DNA from: Taklimakanibacter lacteus
GTDB lineage: Bacteria; Pseudomonadota; Alphaproteobacteria; Rhizobiales; Aestuariivirgaceae
Direction of reading: 5' to 3'
Length of the DNA stretch: 64,000 bases
Assembly: GCA_003576695.1 (NCBI GenBank)
Contig: QOZQ01000002.1
Coordinates: 471,035 to 535,034 of the forward strand
In this document: one piece after another, positions 25,468 to 36,585 of the stretch
Position numbering within the stretch: position 1 is the first letter of the stretch
How the letters are laid out: each line of letters opens with the position of its first letter
Notes under the pieces: model-generated
What the model saw: only the letters and a program-made list of their open reading frames with translations
What the model was told of the DNA's origin: nothing
Database searches by the model: none
Position numbers and translations under genes: made by a program

Positions 25468-27327
25468 ATGGAGTCTACCCGAGGACAGGATCGACCACCC
25501 GAGCACGGCGCGGCCCCCACCGCGGCGCTCGCCGCCTTGGCCGAACCGGGCATCCGCTTCAGTCCGCTGCAATTCGCGCTCGGCACGCTCATGGCGGCGG
25601 CGGGCCTCGTCTTCTGCGTCCATCTGATCTTCGGTCCGGCCGGACTGGCCAAAGCCTGGTGGCCGCTCGGCCTGTTCTTCACTCTGGTGATCGCCATCGC
25701 CGTCTATTTCGGCAAGCGCGCCTCCGACCGGCGGCGCGAGAATGTCGAGGCGGTGCTCAACGGCCTGCAGCAGGCGCGTGCCGAGGCCGAGGCCGCCAAC
25801 CAGGCCAAGAGCCGCTTCCTGGCCGCCACCAGCCATGAGATCCGCACGCCGATGAACGGCATCATCGGCATGAACAGCCTTTTGCTCGACACCGATCTCA
25901 ATCCCGAGCAGCGCAACTATGCGGGCGCCGTCGATGCTTCGGCGCGCTCGCTGCTGTCGATCATCGACGAGATACTCGATATCTCCAAGATCGAATCGGG
26001 CCGCGTCGCGCTGACGCCGGACTGGATCGATCCCCTGGTTCTCGCCGAAAGCGTGACGGAGCTTCTGGCTCCCCGCGCCCATGCCAAGGGCATCGAGATC
26101 ACCTGCTCGGCGGCACCCGGCCTGCCGCCGCGCATCCTGGTGGATGAGTTGCGCTTCCGCCAGATCCTGCTCAATCTCGCCGGCAACGCCATCAAGTTCA
26201 CCGAAGCCGGCGGCGTCGCGATCACGCTTTCCACAGGCCCCTGCGACGGCGATTCGGAGCAGATCAATTTCATCGCCGAGATCGCCGACAGCGGCATCGG
26301 CATGACGGCCGAGGAGCAATCGCGCATCTTCGAGGAATTCACGCAGGCCCGCCAGGACACGGCGCGCCGTTTCGGCGGCACCGGCCTGGGCCTCTCGATC
26401 TCGCGCAATCTCGCCCTTGGCATGGGCGGCGCGATCACGGTGACGAGCGAGCGCGGCAAGGGATCGCTGTTCCGCGTCACCTTGCCTTGCGTCGGCGTGC
26501 GCAATGAGGGACCGTCCGATCCGCTGAAAGGCCGCATCTATGAGCTCGCTCTGCCGCCCGGGCCGACGCTCGTCAGCCTCGAGACGACGCTCGCCGGGCT
26601 TGGCGCCACGACCCGCCAGGTCGCGACCGAGGCCGCCTTGCGCCAGGCCTTGCGCAAGCCGCACTCCGCCAGTGGCCTCATTTGCGATTCTTCCCATTCG
26701 GCGACGCTCGCCGTGTGGCGCGCCGCCCATGAGCGCAAACGCCCGACCGGCAAGCCCGTCTTCATCCTCCTCCAGGCGGAAGAGCGCCGCGCCTTGCGCG
26801 ATTTCCTCGAGCCGCCATTCGCGGGCTACCTGCTCAAGCCGCTCCGGCGTTCGACCTTGCTGCGCCAGCTCGTCCAGAGCGACGACCAGACGATCGCCTC
26901 GGCCGTCAGCGATCTGCGCCGCATGGCATCGACCAAGAAGGAGATGCCGCATCTCACGGTCCTGCTGGCCGAGGACAATCCGGTCAATGCGCTGCTGACC
27001 CGCACCTTGCTCGAAAAGTCGAGCCACTCCGTCCATCACGTGACCAACGGGAAGGGCGTGCTCGATTATATTGCCGCGGGCGGCCGTCCCGACCTCATCA
27101 TCATGGACGTGCGGATGCCGGAGCTTGACGGGCTCGCCACGGCGCGCCTGCTCAGGGCGGGCCCCGCGCCCGACATTCCGATTCTCGCTCTGACCGCCAA
27201 TGCCAGCGCCGCCGACCAGGCCGAATGCCTCGCGGCCGGCATGAACGGCCATATGGCGAAGCCTTTCGACCGCCAGGATCTCGACGAAGCCATCGCCCTG
27301 CTGACGGCGCGCCGTCCCGCCGCTTGA
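25468..27327 (+). CDS. Hybrid sensor histidine kinase/response regulator
   Basis: A 619-residue protein. Two membrane segments (about 35-56 and 65-82) enclose a short loop, so there is almost no periplasmic sensor. A coiled coil leads to HisKA with [18 protein letters not shown] (phospho-His123). The HATPase has [32 protein letters not shown] and [11 protein letters not shown]. Residues about 355-475 look like a degenerate receiver, and the C-terminal receiver has [18 protein letters not shown] and [13 protein letters not shown] (phospho-Asp near 550). No cognate regulator is adjacent. It probably senses a membrane or cytoplasmic cue. Confidence 0.93.
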   Translation: MESTRGQDRPPEHGAAPTAALAALAEPGIRFSPLQFALGTLMAAAGLVFCVHLIFGPAGLAKAWWPLGLFFTLVIAIAVYFGKRASDRRRENVEAVLNGLQQARAEAEAANQAKSRFLAATSHEIRTPMNGIIGMNSLLLDTDLNPEQRNYAGAVDASARSLLSIIDEILDISKIESGRVALTPDWIDPLVLAESVTELLAPRAHAKGIEITCSAAPGLPPRILVDELRFRQILLNLAGNAIKFTEAGGVAITLSTGPCDGDSEQINFIAEIADSGIGMTAEEQSRIFEEFTQARQDTARRFGGTGLGLSISRNLALGMGGAITVTSERGKGSLFRVTLPCVGVRNEGPSDPLKGRIYELALPPGPTLVSLETTLAGLGATTRQVATEAALRQALRKPHSASGLICDSSHSATLAVWRAAHERKRPTGKPVFILLQAEERRALRDFLEPPFAGYLLKPLRRSTLLRQLVQSDDQTIASAVSDLRRMASTKKEMPHLTVLLAEDNPVNALLTRTLLEKSSHSVHHVTNGKGVLDYIAAGGRPDLIIMDVRMPELDGLATARLLRAGPAPDIPILALTANASAADQAECLAAGMNGHMAKPFDRQDLDEAIALLTARRPAA

Positions 27328-27480
27328 CCGAGCGGGAAGCGCATTTTTCTCAACAACTTGTAATGTTTGTGCGCCATGACCTTATGGCGATAAGGTGAAT
27401 GGGACGAACTTTCCTTGTCCGCCGGTCTGTGGCACTGTGGCCCTCGCCGGCGACGGGCCGGTTTGCGGAGGCAGGGCTTG

Positions 27481-28371
27481 ATGTCCGTATCTTCTCTAGC
27501 GCCTCGCCCCCGCGGTGGGGCGCCAAGGCGCGAGGAAATCGTCCCGGGATTCGTCCTCGGCAGCAAGGCTGACCTGACCGTCAGACTGGCCGATGGCGCG
27601 GTCGATATCGATGCCGCCCAGCATCTGCGCTATCGCGTCTTCTACGAGGAGCTGGAAGCGAGGCCCGATGCCCAGGCCCAGGCGACGCGGCGCGATGCGG
27701 ACCGCTATGATGCGATCTGCGATCATCTGCTCGTGGTGCGCAAGGGCCTGGCTGTCGGGCCCGATGAGATACGCGTCGCCGATGGCGAGGTGGTCGGCAC
27801 CTATCGCCTGCTGCGGCAATCGGTGGCCGAGCGCACCGGCGGCTTCTATACCCAGGACGAGTTCGACATCGCTCCTTTGATCGCCCGCCATAGCGGGCTC
27901 AAATTTCTCGAGCTGGGCCGCTCCTGCGTCCTCAAGCCCTATCGCACCAAGCCGGTGGTCGAGCTTCTGTGGCAGGGCATCTGGAATTATGTCCGCCTCT
28001 ATGATCTCGACGTGATGCTGGGCTGCGCCAGCCTGGAAGGCACCGATCCCGCCCATCACGCCATGGCCTTGAGCTTCATGGCGCAGAACTCCGCCGCCCC
28101 CGCCGAATGGCAGGTGAGCGCGCTGCCGGAGCGCCGGATCGAGATGAATCTGATGCCGCCGGCCAAGGTCGATGCCAAGCGCGCGCTGCGCATGCTGCCG
28201 CCGCTCATCAAGGGCTATTTGCGGATCGGCTGCTATGTCGGCGAAGGCGCGGTGATCGACCGCCAGTTCAACACCATCGACGTGCTGATCATCCTGCCCG
28301 TCTCGCAGATCAACCCGCGCTACTTCTCCTATTTCGGGCAGCCGGGCGACGATCCCCTGGCGCAGTTGTAA
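27481..28371 (+). CDS. olsB: OlsB-type ornithine N-acyltransferase (hemolysin-like GNAT)
   Basis: A 296-residue GNAT-like acyltransferase. Family signatures include LRYRVFYEELEAR, YDAICDHLLVV, VVGTYRLLRQSVAER, FLELGRSCVLKPYRTKPVV and a late IKGYLRIGCYVGEGAVID. OlsB joins 3-hydroxyacyl groups from ACP to ornithine to make lyso-ornithine lipid, a phosphate-free membrane lipid. The ATG at 27481 has GGAGG 9 nt upstream. OlsA, the second step, is not identified here unless the PlsC-like gene at 43295 serves. Confidence 0.78.
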   Translation: MSVSSLAPRPRGGAPRREEIVPGFVLGSKADLTVRLADGAVDIDAAQHLRYRVFYEELEARPDAQAQATRRDADRYDAICDHLLVVRKGLAVGPDEIRVADGEVVGTYRLLRQSVAERTGGFYTQDEFDIAPLIARHSGLKFLELGRSCVLKPYRTKPVVELLWQGIWNYVRLYDLDVMLGCASLEGTDPAHHAMALSFMAQNSAAPAEWQVSALPERRIEMNLMPPAKVDAKRALRMLPPLIKGYLRIGCYVGEGAVIDRQFNTIDVLIILPVSQINPRYFSYFGQPGDDPLAQL

Positions 28372-28405
28372 TACGAGCACTGGCCCGAATGTATCAAACT
28401 TATTT

Positions 28406-28506
28406 CGTCATCCCGGCGAAAGCCGGGACCCAATCAATAAGACAAGCCGGGCGGCGCTTCGGATGCGTCACCAATTAACTGGGTCCCGGCTTTCGCCGGG
28501 ATGACG
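28406..28506. repeat. Inverted pair of the dispersed CGTCATCCCGGCGAAAGCC repeat
   Basis: Copies at 28406-28432 and, inverted, at 28480-28506 are perfect reverse complements over 27 nt. They lie between the convergent olsB and maeB genes, so a bidirectional terminator role is plausible. The variant here ends GGGACCCA where the first locus has GGGATCCA. Confidence 0.92.
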
Positions 28507-28518
28507 GAGATTGGCGGC

Positions 28519-30795
28519 CTATCGGTTGATATCGTAAGCGGCGATCGCCGCCAGATTGACGATGTCGGTCGCGGTCGCCGACATGGAGGCGATCTGCACC
28601 GGCTTGTCGAGGCCGGTGAGCAGGGGACCTACGACGGTGACGCCGCCCAGCTGCTGCAGCATCTTGGTTGAGATCGACGCCGAATGCGCCGCCGGCATGA
28701 CCAGCACATTGGCGGGGCCGGTGAGACGGCAGAACGGGTAGAGCGCCATCGCCTCGCGCGACAGCGCGACGTCGGCGCCCATCTCGCCATCATACTCGAA
28801 ATCGACATTGCGCTTGTCGAGGATGGTCACCGCCTTGCGCACATATTCCGAGCGCTCGCCCCTGGGATAGCCAAAGGTCGAATAGGAAAGCAAGGCGACC
28901 TTGGGCTCATAGCCGAAACGGCGCGCGACGCCGGCGGCTTCCTGCGCGATATCGGCCAGTTCCTCCGCCGAGGGCAATTCATGGATGGATGTGTCGGCGA
29001 TGAACACGGTGCGCCCGCGCACCAGCGCCATGGAGACGCCGATCGGCTTGTGTCCCGGGCGGTTGTCGATGGCGCGCCTGACATTGTCGATGGCGACGGA
29101 GAAGTTGCGTGTCAGGCCGGTCACCACCGCGTCGGCGTCGTTCAGCGCCAGCATGCAGGCGGCGAACACATTGCGGTCGTTGTTGACGAGGCGCTGGCAG
29201 TCGCGGAACAGGAAGCCGTTGCGCTGCAGGCGTTCATAGAGATAGTTCGCATAATCGACATTGCGCTCGGAGAGCCTGGCATTGGTGATCTGCACACTCT
29301 CATGCAGCTCGACCGCATTGGCCTTGAGCGCCTCTTCGATGTGGGCCTCGCGGCCGATGAGGATGGGCGTGCCGAGGCCGTTATTGGCGAAGCTGTTGGC
29401 GGCGCGGATCATGCGGTCTTCCTCGCCTTCAGCGAAGACCACGCGCTTCGGATTGGAGCGCACATGCTCGAAGATGTTCTGCAGCGTGCCGGCAATCGGA
29501 TTGAGGCGGGCCGAGAGCTCGTCGGCATAGGCGTCGAGATCGGCGATGTGCTTGCGCGCCACGCCCGAATCCATCGCCGCACGCGCCACCGCGACCGGAA
29601 TGCGCGAGATGAGGCGCGGATCGAACGGCACCGGGATCAGGTAGCCCGGGCCGAATTGCAGGCGCGAGCCATGATAGGCGGCCGCCACCTCGTCCGGCAC
29701 TTCCTCGCGCGCCAGCGCCGCCAGCGCTTCCGCCGCCGCGATCTTCATCTCGTCGTTGATGGTGCGGGCCCGCACATCGAGGGCGCCGCGGAAGATATAG
29801 GGGAAGCCCAGCACATTGTTGACCTGGTTCGGATAGTCGGAGCGCCCGGTCGCCATGATGGCATCGCTCCTCACCGTGGCCACGTCCTCGGGCGCGATCT
29901 CGGGATCGGGATTGGCCATGGCGAAGATGATCGGGTTCTTCGCCATGCTCTGCACCATCTTCGGCGTCAGCGCCCCGGCGGCGGAAAGGCCCAGGAACAC
30001 ATCGGCACCCTCCATGGCCTCGGCGAGCGTGCGTGCCTTGGTCTCGATCGCATGCGCCGATTTCCACTGGTTCATGCCCTCGCTGCGGCCCTTGTAGACG
30101 ACGCCTTTCGAATCCGCGAGTATGACGTTCTGCGGCGGCACGCCCATCGACTTGATGAGCTCGATGCAGGCGATGGCGGCAGCGCCCGCGCCATTGCAGA
30201 CGAGCTTGACGTTCTTGATGTCGCGCTTGGTGATGGCGAGCGCGTTGATGAGGGCGGCGGCCGAGATGATCGCGGTGCCGTGCTGGTCGTCATGGAACAC
30301 CGGTATGTCCATGAGCTCGCGCAATTTCTGCTCGATGATGAAGCATTCCGGCGCCTTGATGTCCTCCAGATTGATGCCGCCGAAGGACGGTCCCAGATAG
30401 CGCACCGCGCCGATGAACTCGTTGACGTCCTTGGTGTCGACCTCGAGGTCGATCGAGTCCACATCGGCGAAGCGCTTGAACAGCACAGCCTTGCCTTCCA
30501 TCACCGGCTTGGAGGCGAGGGGGCCGAGATCGCCCAGGCCCAGAATGGCGGTGCCGTTGGTAATGACCGCGACGAGATTGCCCTTGGCCGTATAGTCATA
30601 GGCGGTGTCGGGATCCTCGGCGATCTTGCGCACCGGCACGGCCACACCCGGGCTGTAGGCTAGCGAGAGATCGCGCTGGGTCGCCATCGGCTTGGTCGGG
30701 TTGATTTCCAGTTTCCCCGGCTTGCCGCGCTGATGGAAAAGCAGTGCTTCCTGTTCGGTGAAGCTCGGCCGGGCGGCCCGTTTCTCAGTGCTCAT
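28519..30795 (-). CDS. maeB: NADP-dependent malic enzyme (MaeB type, with PTA-like C-terminal domain)
   Basis: A 758-residue protein. Residues about 20-430 are malic enzyme ([48 protein letters not shown]). The rest resembles phosphotransacetylase ([33 protein letters not shown]). It decarboxylates malate to pyruvate with NADP; the PTA-like part is thought to be regulatory, binding acetyl-CoA. Length is typical of large bacterial MaeB. It reads towards olsB and away from mutS. Confidence 0.95.
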   Translation of the reverse strand: MSTEKRAARPSFTEQEALLFHQRGKPGKLEINPTKPMATQRDLSLAYSPGVAVPVRKIAEDPDTAYDYTAKGNLVAVITNGTAILGLGDLGPLASKPVMEGKAVLFKRFADVDSIDLEVDTKDVNEFIGAVRYLGPSFGGINLEDIKAPECFIIEQKLRELMDIPVFHDDQHGTAIISAAALINALAITKRDIKNVKLVCNGAGAAAIACIELIKSMGVPPQNVILADSKGVVYKGRSEGMNQWKSAHAIETKARTLAEAMEGADVFLGLSAAGALTPKMVQSMAKNPIIFAMANPDPEIAPEDVATVRSDAIMATGRSDYPNQVNNVLGFPYIFRGALDVRARTINDEMKIAAAEALAALAREEVPDEVAAAYHGSRLQFGPGYLIPVPFDPRLISRIPVAVARAAMDSGVARKHIADLDAYADELSARLNPIAGTLQNIFEHVRSNPKRVVFAEGEEDRMIRAANSFANNGLGTPILIGREAHIEEALKANAVELHESVQITNARLSERNVDYANYLYERLQRNGFLFRDCQRLVNNDRNVFAACMLALNDADAVVTGLTRNFSVAIDNVRRAIDNRPGHKPIGVSMALVRGRTVFIADTSIHELPSAEELADIAQEAAGVARRFGYEPKVALLSYSTFGYPRGERSEYVRKAVTILDKRNVDFEYDGEMGADVALSREAMALYPFCRLTGPANVLVMPAAHSASISTKMLQQLGGVTVVGPLLTGLDKPVQIASMSATATDIVNLAAIAAYDINR

Positions 30796-30878
30796 GTAAT
30801 CCCCATTTTTAGGCGGCTGACACTAGAGGCTGCTACCGCCGATCTCAAGGTCATTGATTCCGCCGCAACTTGTCGTAA

Positions 30879-30953
30879 CTAGTGTGCGAACGCGAAGTTC
30901 CTGCTATTCAGGCCGCATGTATTTCAGGAACTTCGCGTTCAAAAGCACACTAG
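30879..30953. repeat. Long hairpin 1 upstream of mutS
   Basis: Left arm 30879-30903 (CTAGTGTGC then GAACGCGAAGTTCCTG) and right arm 30925-30953 are perfect reverse complements apart from a 4-nt AAAA bulge in the right arm. The loop is 21 nt. A related hairpin follows at 30968-31042. Confidence 0.9.
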
Positions 30954-30967
30954 AATCATTAGATTCG

Positions 30968-31042
30968 CTGGTGTCCCTTTGGTTCGCAAGTTCGCTCAGA
31001 GGGGCCGCCACGAGCAGGCGAACTTGCGAACCGGGACACCAG
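30968..31042. repeat. Long hairpin 2, ending 5 nt before the mutS start
   Basis: Left arm 30968-30997 (CTGGTGTCCC, TTT bulge, GGTTCGCAAGTTCGC, TC) pairs with right arm 31012-31042 (GAGCAGGCGAACTTGCGAAC then CGGGACACCAG), with small bulges. Its arms resemble those of hairpin 1 (CTAGTGTGC / CTGGTGTCC; GCGAAGTTC / GCAAGTTCG), so both are probably copies of one palindromic repeat. It covers the region where the mutS ribosome site should lie. Confidence 0.9.
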
Positions 31043-31047
31043 CCCCG

Positions 31048-33750
31048 ATGAACGACATGAATGCCCCCCGGGATGCTGTCGCGGCGACACCGATGATGGC
31101 CCAGTATCTCGAGATCAAGGCGGCCCATCCGGGCTGCCTGCTGTTCTACCGCATGGGGGATTTCTACGAATTGTTCTTCGCCGACGCGGAAGCCGCTTCC
31201 CGTACGCTCGGCATCGCGCTCACCAAGCGCGGCCGGCACCAGGGCGAGGATATCCCGATGTGCGGCGTGCCGGTGCATTCCTCCGACCAGTATCTCGAAA
31301 GGCTGATCCGCGCCGGCCATCGCGTCGCCATTTGCGAGCAGATGGAAGATCCGGCCGAGGCCAAGAAGCGCGGCTCCAAATCCGTGGTCCGCCGCGACGT
31401 CATCCGCCTCATCACGCCGGGCACGCTCACCGAGGACACGCTCCTCAAGGGGGCCAGGAACAATTTCATCGCAAGCCTCGCACGGGTCAAGGCGGATTCG
31501 AGCCTGGCGCTCGCCTTCGCCGATATCTCCTCGGGCGAGCTCGTCGTCATGCCGGTCGCGGCGGAGCGGCTTTCCGCCGATCTCGCGGGACTCGAGCCCG
31601 GCGAGATCATCTATCCGGACGGCCTGGCGGAAGCGGGCATGGCGGCGCTCGAAGCGAGTGGTGCCGCGCTCACGCCCTTGCCGGCGAGCCGCTTCGACAG
31701 CGCCGAGGCCGAGCGGCGTCTCAGGAGTCATTTCGGCGTGTCGGCGCTGGAGGGCTTTGGCGCCTTCACGCGCGCCGAAGTCTCCGCCCTGGGGACGCTG
31801 CTCGATTACGTGCTTCTGACCCAGGTGGGGCGCGTGCCGGTGCTCAGAGCCCCCAGGCGCGACGAGCCTGCCGATCAGATGATCATCGATCAGGCCACCC
31901 GGCTCAATCTCGAGCTGACCCGCAGCCTCGCCGGCGACAGCGGCACGAGTCTCCTGGCGACGCTCGATCGCACCGTCACCGCGGTGGGCGCCAGGCTCCT
32001 GGCGCGAAGGCTCGCGGCACCCCTCACCGATCCGCAGGCGATCGCCGCGCGGCTCGATTCGGTCGGCTATTTCGCCGAGACGCGCGACCTGCGCGAGGAA
32101 TTGCGCAAGAGCCTGCGCCAGTTTCCCGATATCGAGCGCGCTCTGTCGCGCCTGGCGCTGGCTCGTGGCGGTCCGCGCGATCTGGCCGCCATCCGCGACG
32201 GGCTCGCGGCGGCGCAAAGGCTCGATGAGCGTCTGCGCGATCCGCAAGGGCTTGCAGCACTCCCGGCCGAATTGGCGGCGGCGCAGTCGGTCCTGGCGGA
32301 TGGGCCGCAGGAGCTCTTCGCCGATCTCGCCGCGGTGCTGGGCGATGAGCTGCCGCTCAATGCGCGCGATGGCGGCTTCGTCAGGGCAGGCTTCGCATCC
32401 GAGCTCGACGGCAATCGGCAATTGCGCGACGAAACGAAGAAGGTCATCGCGCAATTGCAGGCGGACTACGCTTCCGAGACCGGCATCAGGTCGCTCAAGA
32501 TCAGGCACAACAACGTTCTGGGTTATTTCATCGAGGTGACGGCGCAGAATGCGGGGCCGCTTCAGGCGCCACCCCACAACGCGAAGTTCTTCCACCGCCA
32601 GACGATCGCCAGCGCCGTGCGCTTCGTCACCCAGGAACTGTCCAGCCTCGAGGAGCGCATCGCATCGGCCGCCAATCGCGCTCTGGCGCTCGAGCTCGAG
32701 ATTTTCGAGCGGCTGTGCGCCGCGGTCAAGGATCAGTCGCAGCGCCTATCGGCGATCGCCGAGGCGATCGCGCGCGTCGATGTCGCGACCGCGCTGGCCG
32801 AATTGAGCGCCAGGCGCAATTATGTGCGCCCCGTTGTCGATCGCTCCTTGCGCGTCGATATCGAGCAGGGCCGCCATCCGGTGGTCGAAGCCATGCTGGC
32901 GCAATCGGGCGGAGCGCCCTTCGTCGCCAATGATCTCACCTTGGCCGGCGACGACAAGCGCATCTGGCTCCTCACCGGGCCGAACATGGCCGGCAAATCG
33001 ACCTTCCTGCGCCAGAACGCGCTCATCGTCATCATGGCGCAGATGGGGTCCTTCGTGCCGGCCAAATCGGCGCATCTCGGCATAGTCGACCGCCTGTTCA
33101 GCCGCGTCGGCGCCGCCGATGACCTGGCGCGCGGGCGCTCGACCTTCATGGTCGAGATGGTCGAGACGGCCGCCATCCTCAACCAGGCGACCGAGCGCTC
33201 CTTCGTCATTCTCGATGAGATCGGGCGCGGCACCGCCACCTTCGACGGGCTCTCGATCGCCTGGGCGGCGGTCGAGCATCTGCATGAGATCAACCGTGCC
33301 CGCGCCCTCTTCGCCACCCACTATCACGAGCTCACCGCGCTGGCCGGCAGGCTTGCCGGCGTCGCCAATGCCACCGTCAAGGTGCGCGAATGGCAGGGCG
33401 ATGTGGTGTTCCTGCATGAGGTGGCGCCGGGCGTCGCCGACCGTTCCTATGGCATCCAGGTGGCAAAGCTCGCCGGCCTTCCCGCGCCCGTGATCGCGCG
33501 CGCTTCCGAGGTCTTGAGCATTCTCGAAAAGAAGGACGAGCCGGGGACGGGGGCGGATTCGCTGTTCGCCGACCTGCCGCTGTTCTCGGTGGCGCGCCCG
33601 CGCGCGGCAGCGCCGCCCGCCGCGGCAGGGCCGAGCGATGTCGAGAAGCGCCTTGCCGGGATATCACCCGATGAATTGTCGCCGCGCGATGCCCTGGCCC
33701 TGCTCTATGAGCTGCGCGCTATGCTGGCGCAGCAGCGGCAGCCGCAATGA
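31048..33750 (+). CDS. mutS: DNA mismatch repair protein MutS
   Basis: A 900-residue MutS. The mismatch-binding domain has [20 protein letters not shown], with the Phe-x-Glu FYE that contacts the mispair. Walker [10 protein letters not shown] lies near 644, followed by the [14 protein letters not shown] signature, [13 protein letters not shown] (Walker B) and ATHYHELT. MutS recognises base mismatches and recruits MutL. The ATG at 31048 is chosen (31057 is an alternative); it sits directly behind a long hairpin. The stop overlaps the glnD start (ATGA). Confidence 0.97.
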   Translation: MNDMNAPRDAVAATPMMAQYLEIKAAHPGCLLFYRMGDFYELFFADAEAASRTLGIALTKRGRHQGEDIPMCGVPVHSSDQYLERLIRAGHRVAICEQMEDPAEAKKRGSKSVVRRDVIRLITPGTLTEDTLLKGARNNFIASLARVKADSSLALAFADISSGELVVMPVAAERLSADLAGLEPGEIIYPDGLAEAGMAALEASGAALTPLPASRFDSAEAERRLRSHFGVSALEGFGAFTRAEVSALGTLLDYVLLTQVGRVPVLRAPRRDEPADQMIIDQATRLNLELTRSLAGDSGTSLLATLDRTVTAVGARLLARRLAAPLTDPQAIAARLDSVGYFAETRDLREELRKSLRQFPDIERALSRLALARGGPRDLAAIRDGLAAAQRLDERLRDPQGLAALPAELAAAQSVLADGPQELFADLAAVLGDELPLNARDGGFVRAGFASELDGNRQLRDETKKVIAQLQADYASETGIRSLKIRHNNVLGYFIEVTAQNAGPLQAPPHNAKFFHRQTIASAVRFVTQELSSLEERIASAANRALALELEIFERLCAAVKDQSQRLSAIAEAIARVDVATALAELSARRNYVRPVVDRSLRVDIEQGRHPVVEAMLAQSGGAPFVANDLTLAGDDKRIWLLTGPNMAGKSTFLRQNALIVIMAQMGSFVPAKSAHLGIVDRLFSRVGAADDLARGRSTFMVEMVETAAILNQATERSFVILDEIGRGTATFDGLSIAWAAVEHLHEINRARALFATHYHELTALAGRLAGVANATVKVREWQGDVVFLHEVAPGVADRSYGIQVAKLAGLPAPVIARASEVLSILEKKDEPGTGADSLFADLPLFSVARPRAAAPPAAAGPSDVEKRLAGISPDELSPRDALALLYELRAMLAQQRQPQ

Positions 33751-36497
33751 CGCAAGCCGCAAAGCCCGGGGCTCTGGTGGATGGCGCGGCGCTGCGCGCC
33801 CGCCTCGCAACGCTTGCGCCCGGCACCGACCTGCGCAAGCGCGTCGTCGATATCCTGAAAGAGACGATCGCCGCAGCGCGCACCGAGGCCGAGCGCCGCC
33901 TGATGGCCGACGGCCGGGGCACGCAATGCGCCATGCTGCTGTCCGCGGCCCAGGACGAGGTCATCCATTCGCTCTTCGACTTCGCCGTGAGAAAGCTCTA
34001 CCGCGCCTCCAACCCCTCCGAGGCCGAACGCATCACCGTCGTCGCGGTCGGCGGCTATGGCCGCGGCACCCTGGCGCCCGGCTCCGACATCGATCTGCTC
34101 TTCCTCCTGCCCTACAAGCAGACCGGCTGGAGCGAGAGCGTCATCGAGTTCATCCTCTATGCGCTGTGGGATGCGCGCCTCAAGGTCGGCCATGCCACCA
34201 GGAGCGTCGATGACTGCATCAGGCTGGCGCAATCGGATTCGACCATCCTCACCTCCATCCTCGAGGCGCGCTTCATTTGCGGCGAGCCGTCGCTGTTCGA
34301 GACGCTGACCAAGCGCTTCCGCAAGGAGATCGTCGCCAAGAGCGCCAAGACTTTCGTGGCGAGTAAGCTCTCGGAGCGCGACGAGCGGCATTTCAAGGCG
34401 GGCGAGAGCCGCTATCTCGTCGAGCCCGATGTGAAGAACGGCAAGGGGGGCTTGCGCGACCTTCACACGCTGTTCTGGATCGCCAAGTTCCTGTCCGGCG
34501 CCAATTCGACCAGGGAGCTCGCCGAGAAGGGCGTATTTACCCGCGAGGAGCTGGCCCTTTTCGAGAAGAGCGAGGATTTCCTCTGGGCGGTGCGCTGCCA
34601 TCTGCATTTTGTCGCCAAGCGCGCCGAGGACCGGTTGAGCTTCGACCGCCAGCCCGATCTCGCCGAGCGTCTGGGCTACAAGGCGCATGGCGGCTTGAAG
34701 CATGTCGAGCGCTTCATGAAGCACTATTTCCTCGTCGCCAAGGATGTCGGCGACCTGACCCGCATCTTCTCGGCGTCCCTCGAAACCCGCCAGATGAAGG
34801 CGACGCCGGTCTTCGGCCGGGTGCTGGGCCGCTTTTCCACGCGGCGCTCGGGGTTGATCGAGGGGGCGCATGATTTCCGCATCGAGGCCAATCGGCTGAC
34901 CATCGCCGATGAGGGCGTGCTGGTCGCCAAGCCGGTGAACATGATCCGGCTCTTCGCCCTTGCCGCCGAGCGCGACCTCGAGATCCATCCCGATGCGCTC
35001 AAGGCGGTCAGGCGCAATCTGGCGCGCATCGACAAGCAGGTGCGCGCCGACCCCGCGGCCAATGCGCTGTTCCTCGGCATGCTGACCGAAGCGCGCGATC
35101 CCGAGACGGCGCTGCGAAGGATGAACGAGGCGGGCGTGCTCGGCCGCTTCATCCCGGAATTCGGCAAGATCGTCGCGATGATGCAGTTCAACATGTATCA
35201 TCACTACACGGTCGACGAGCACCTGATCCGCGCCGTCGGCATCCTGGCGGCGCTCGAGCGCGGCCGCTTCTCCAACGACCATCCGCTGTCGACCGAGATC
35301 TTCCCCACCGTGTCGAGCCGGCGTGTGCTCTATGTCGCGGTGCTGCTGCACGACATCGCCAAGGGCCGCAAGGAGAGCCATTCGATCGCCGGCGAGCGGG
35401 TGGCGAAGACCCTGTGCCCGCGCCTCGGCCTCACCGCGCCCGAGACCGAGACCGTAGCCTGGCTGATCCGCTACCATCTCCTGATGAGCGAGACCGCCCA
35501 GATGCGCGATCTCAACGACTTCAAGACCATTCTCGATTTCGCCAATGTCGTGCAATCGCCCGAGCGCCTGAAGCTTCTGCTCATCCTCACCGTCGCCGAC
35601 ATCCGCGCCGTCGGCCCTTCCGCCTGGAACGGCTGGAAGGGCCAGCTGCTGCGCACGCTGTATTTCGAGACCGAGCCCGTTTTGTCGGGCGGCCACACCA
35701 GCATCTCGCGCAAGGAACGCGTCGCCGAGGCGCAGGCGAAATTCTTCGCCCATTATCCCGACTGGACGGCGGAGCAGAAGACGGCCTATGCGGCGCGCCA
35801 CTATGATCCCTACTGGCTCAATGTCGACACCGACCGGCAGGTGGCGCATGAGAAGCTGATGGCGCGCGCCAGGGCGCAGGGCGAGCCGGTGGCGACCGAG
35901 GTCAGGACGGACGAGTTCACCGCCATCACCGAGCTGACCATCCATGCGCCCGATCATCCGCGCTTCCTGGCGCTGATCACCGGCGCCTGCGCCGCCGCCA
36001 ATGCCAATATCGCCGGCGCCCAGATCTTCACCACCGCCGATGGTCTGGCGCTCGACACCATTCTCATCCAGCGCCAGTTCGCCAACAGCGAGGATGAGCG
36101 CCGCCGCGCCGAGCGGGTGGCGGCGCTGGTCCGCCAGGTGCTGAAAGGCGAGGTCAGGATCAAGGACCTGATCGCCAAGGTGCAGCACCCGGAAGCCCGC
36201 CTGCAGGCCTTCACCATCGCGCCGCGCGTCATCATCGATAACGACTCGTCCAACCTGTTTACCGTCATCGAGGTCAACGGCCTCGATCGCGTCGGCTTCC
36301 TCTACGACCTGACCGAGGCGCTCTATCACCTCAATCTCAATATCGGCTCGGCCCATATCACCACCTATGGCGAGCGCGTCATCGACGTCTTCTATGTGAC
36401 CGACCTGACCGGCGCCAAGATCGTGAGCGCCGCCCGCAGTGCCCAGATCGAGCGCCAGCTTTTGGCCGTACTTGCCGAGCAGAAGGTCAGCGCATGA
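33747..36497 (+). CDS. glnD: Bifunctional [protein-PII] uridylyltransferase/uridylyl-removing enzyme
   Basis: A 916-residue GlnD, the glutamine sensor that uridylylates PII proteins when nitrogen is limiting and removes UMP when it is plentiful. The nucleotidyltransferase motif [20 protein letters not shown] lies near 102-121, and the HD domain includes [16 protein letters not shown] and VLLHDIAKG. Two C-terminal ACT domains ([20 protein letters not shown] and [20 protein letters not shown]) bind glutamine. Order mutS-glnD-murJ is characteristic of Hyphomicrobiales. Confidence 0.97.
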   Translation: MTQAAKPGALVDGAALRARLATLAPGTDLRKRVVDILKETIAAARTEAERRLMADGRGTQCAMLLSAAQDEVIHSLFDFAVRKLYRASNPSEAERITVVAVGGYGRGTLAPGSDIDLLFLLPYKQTGWSESVIEFILYALWDARLKVGHATRSVDDCIRLAQSDSTILTSILEARFICGEPSLFETLTKRFRKEIVAKSAKTFVASKLSERDERHFKAGESRYLVEPDVKNGKGGLRDLHTLFWIAKFLSGANSTRELAEKGVFTREELALFEKSEDFLWAVRCHLHFVAKRAEDRLSFDRQPDLAERLGYKAHGGLKHVERFMKHYFLVAKDVGDLTRIFSASLETRQMKATPVFGRVLGRFSTRRSGLIEGAHDFRIEANRLTIADEGVLVAKPVNMIRLFALAAERDLEIHPDALKAVRRNLARIDKQVRADPAANALFLGMLTEARDPETALRRMNEAGVLGRFIPEFGKIVAMMQFNMYHHYTVDEHLIRAVGILAALERGRFSNDHPLSTEIFPTVSSRRVLYVAVLLHDIAKGRKESHSIAGERVAKTLCPRLGLTAPETETVAWLIRYHLLMSETAQMRDLNDFKTILDFANVVQSPERLKLLLILTVADIRAVGPSAWNGWKGQLLRTLYFETEPVLSGGHTSISRKERVAEAQAKFFAHYPDWTAEQKTAYAARHYDPYWLNVDTDRQVAHEKLMARARAQGEPVATEVRTDEFTAITELTIHAPDHPRFLALITGACAAANANIAGAQIFTTADGLALDTILIQRQFANSEDERRRAERVAALVRQVLKGEVRIKDLIAKVQHPEARLQAFTIAPRVIIDNDSSNLFTVIEVNGLDRVGFLYDLTEALYHLNLNIGSAHITTYGERVIDVFYVTDLTGAKIVSAARSAQIERQLLAVLAEQKVSA

Positions 36498-36585
36498 CCG
36501 GGAAAGGCGGATGCCGGCTTTCCGTCAAGATCTTGCGGAAGATGAGAGCCTTGCCGGAATCCGAACAGCAAAATAGAACCTCTGC

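Noticed and set aside
25441..27252. 603-codon open frame antisense to the hybrid histidine kinase
   Set aside because: The kinase frame has all HisKA, HATPase and receiver motifs; the antisense frame has none.
28684..30663. Long open frame antisense to maeB
   Set aside because: The opposite strand is a complete, well-conserved malic enzyme. The antisense product has low-complexity composition typical of GC-rich shadows.
33705..36356. 883-codon open frame antisense to glnD
   Set aside because: It is a shadow of glnD in GC-rich sequence. It has no domain signatures, a repetitive His/Gly/Ala/Arg-rich composition and no ribosome site.
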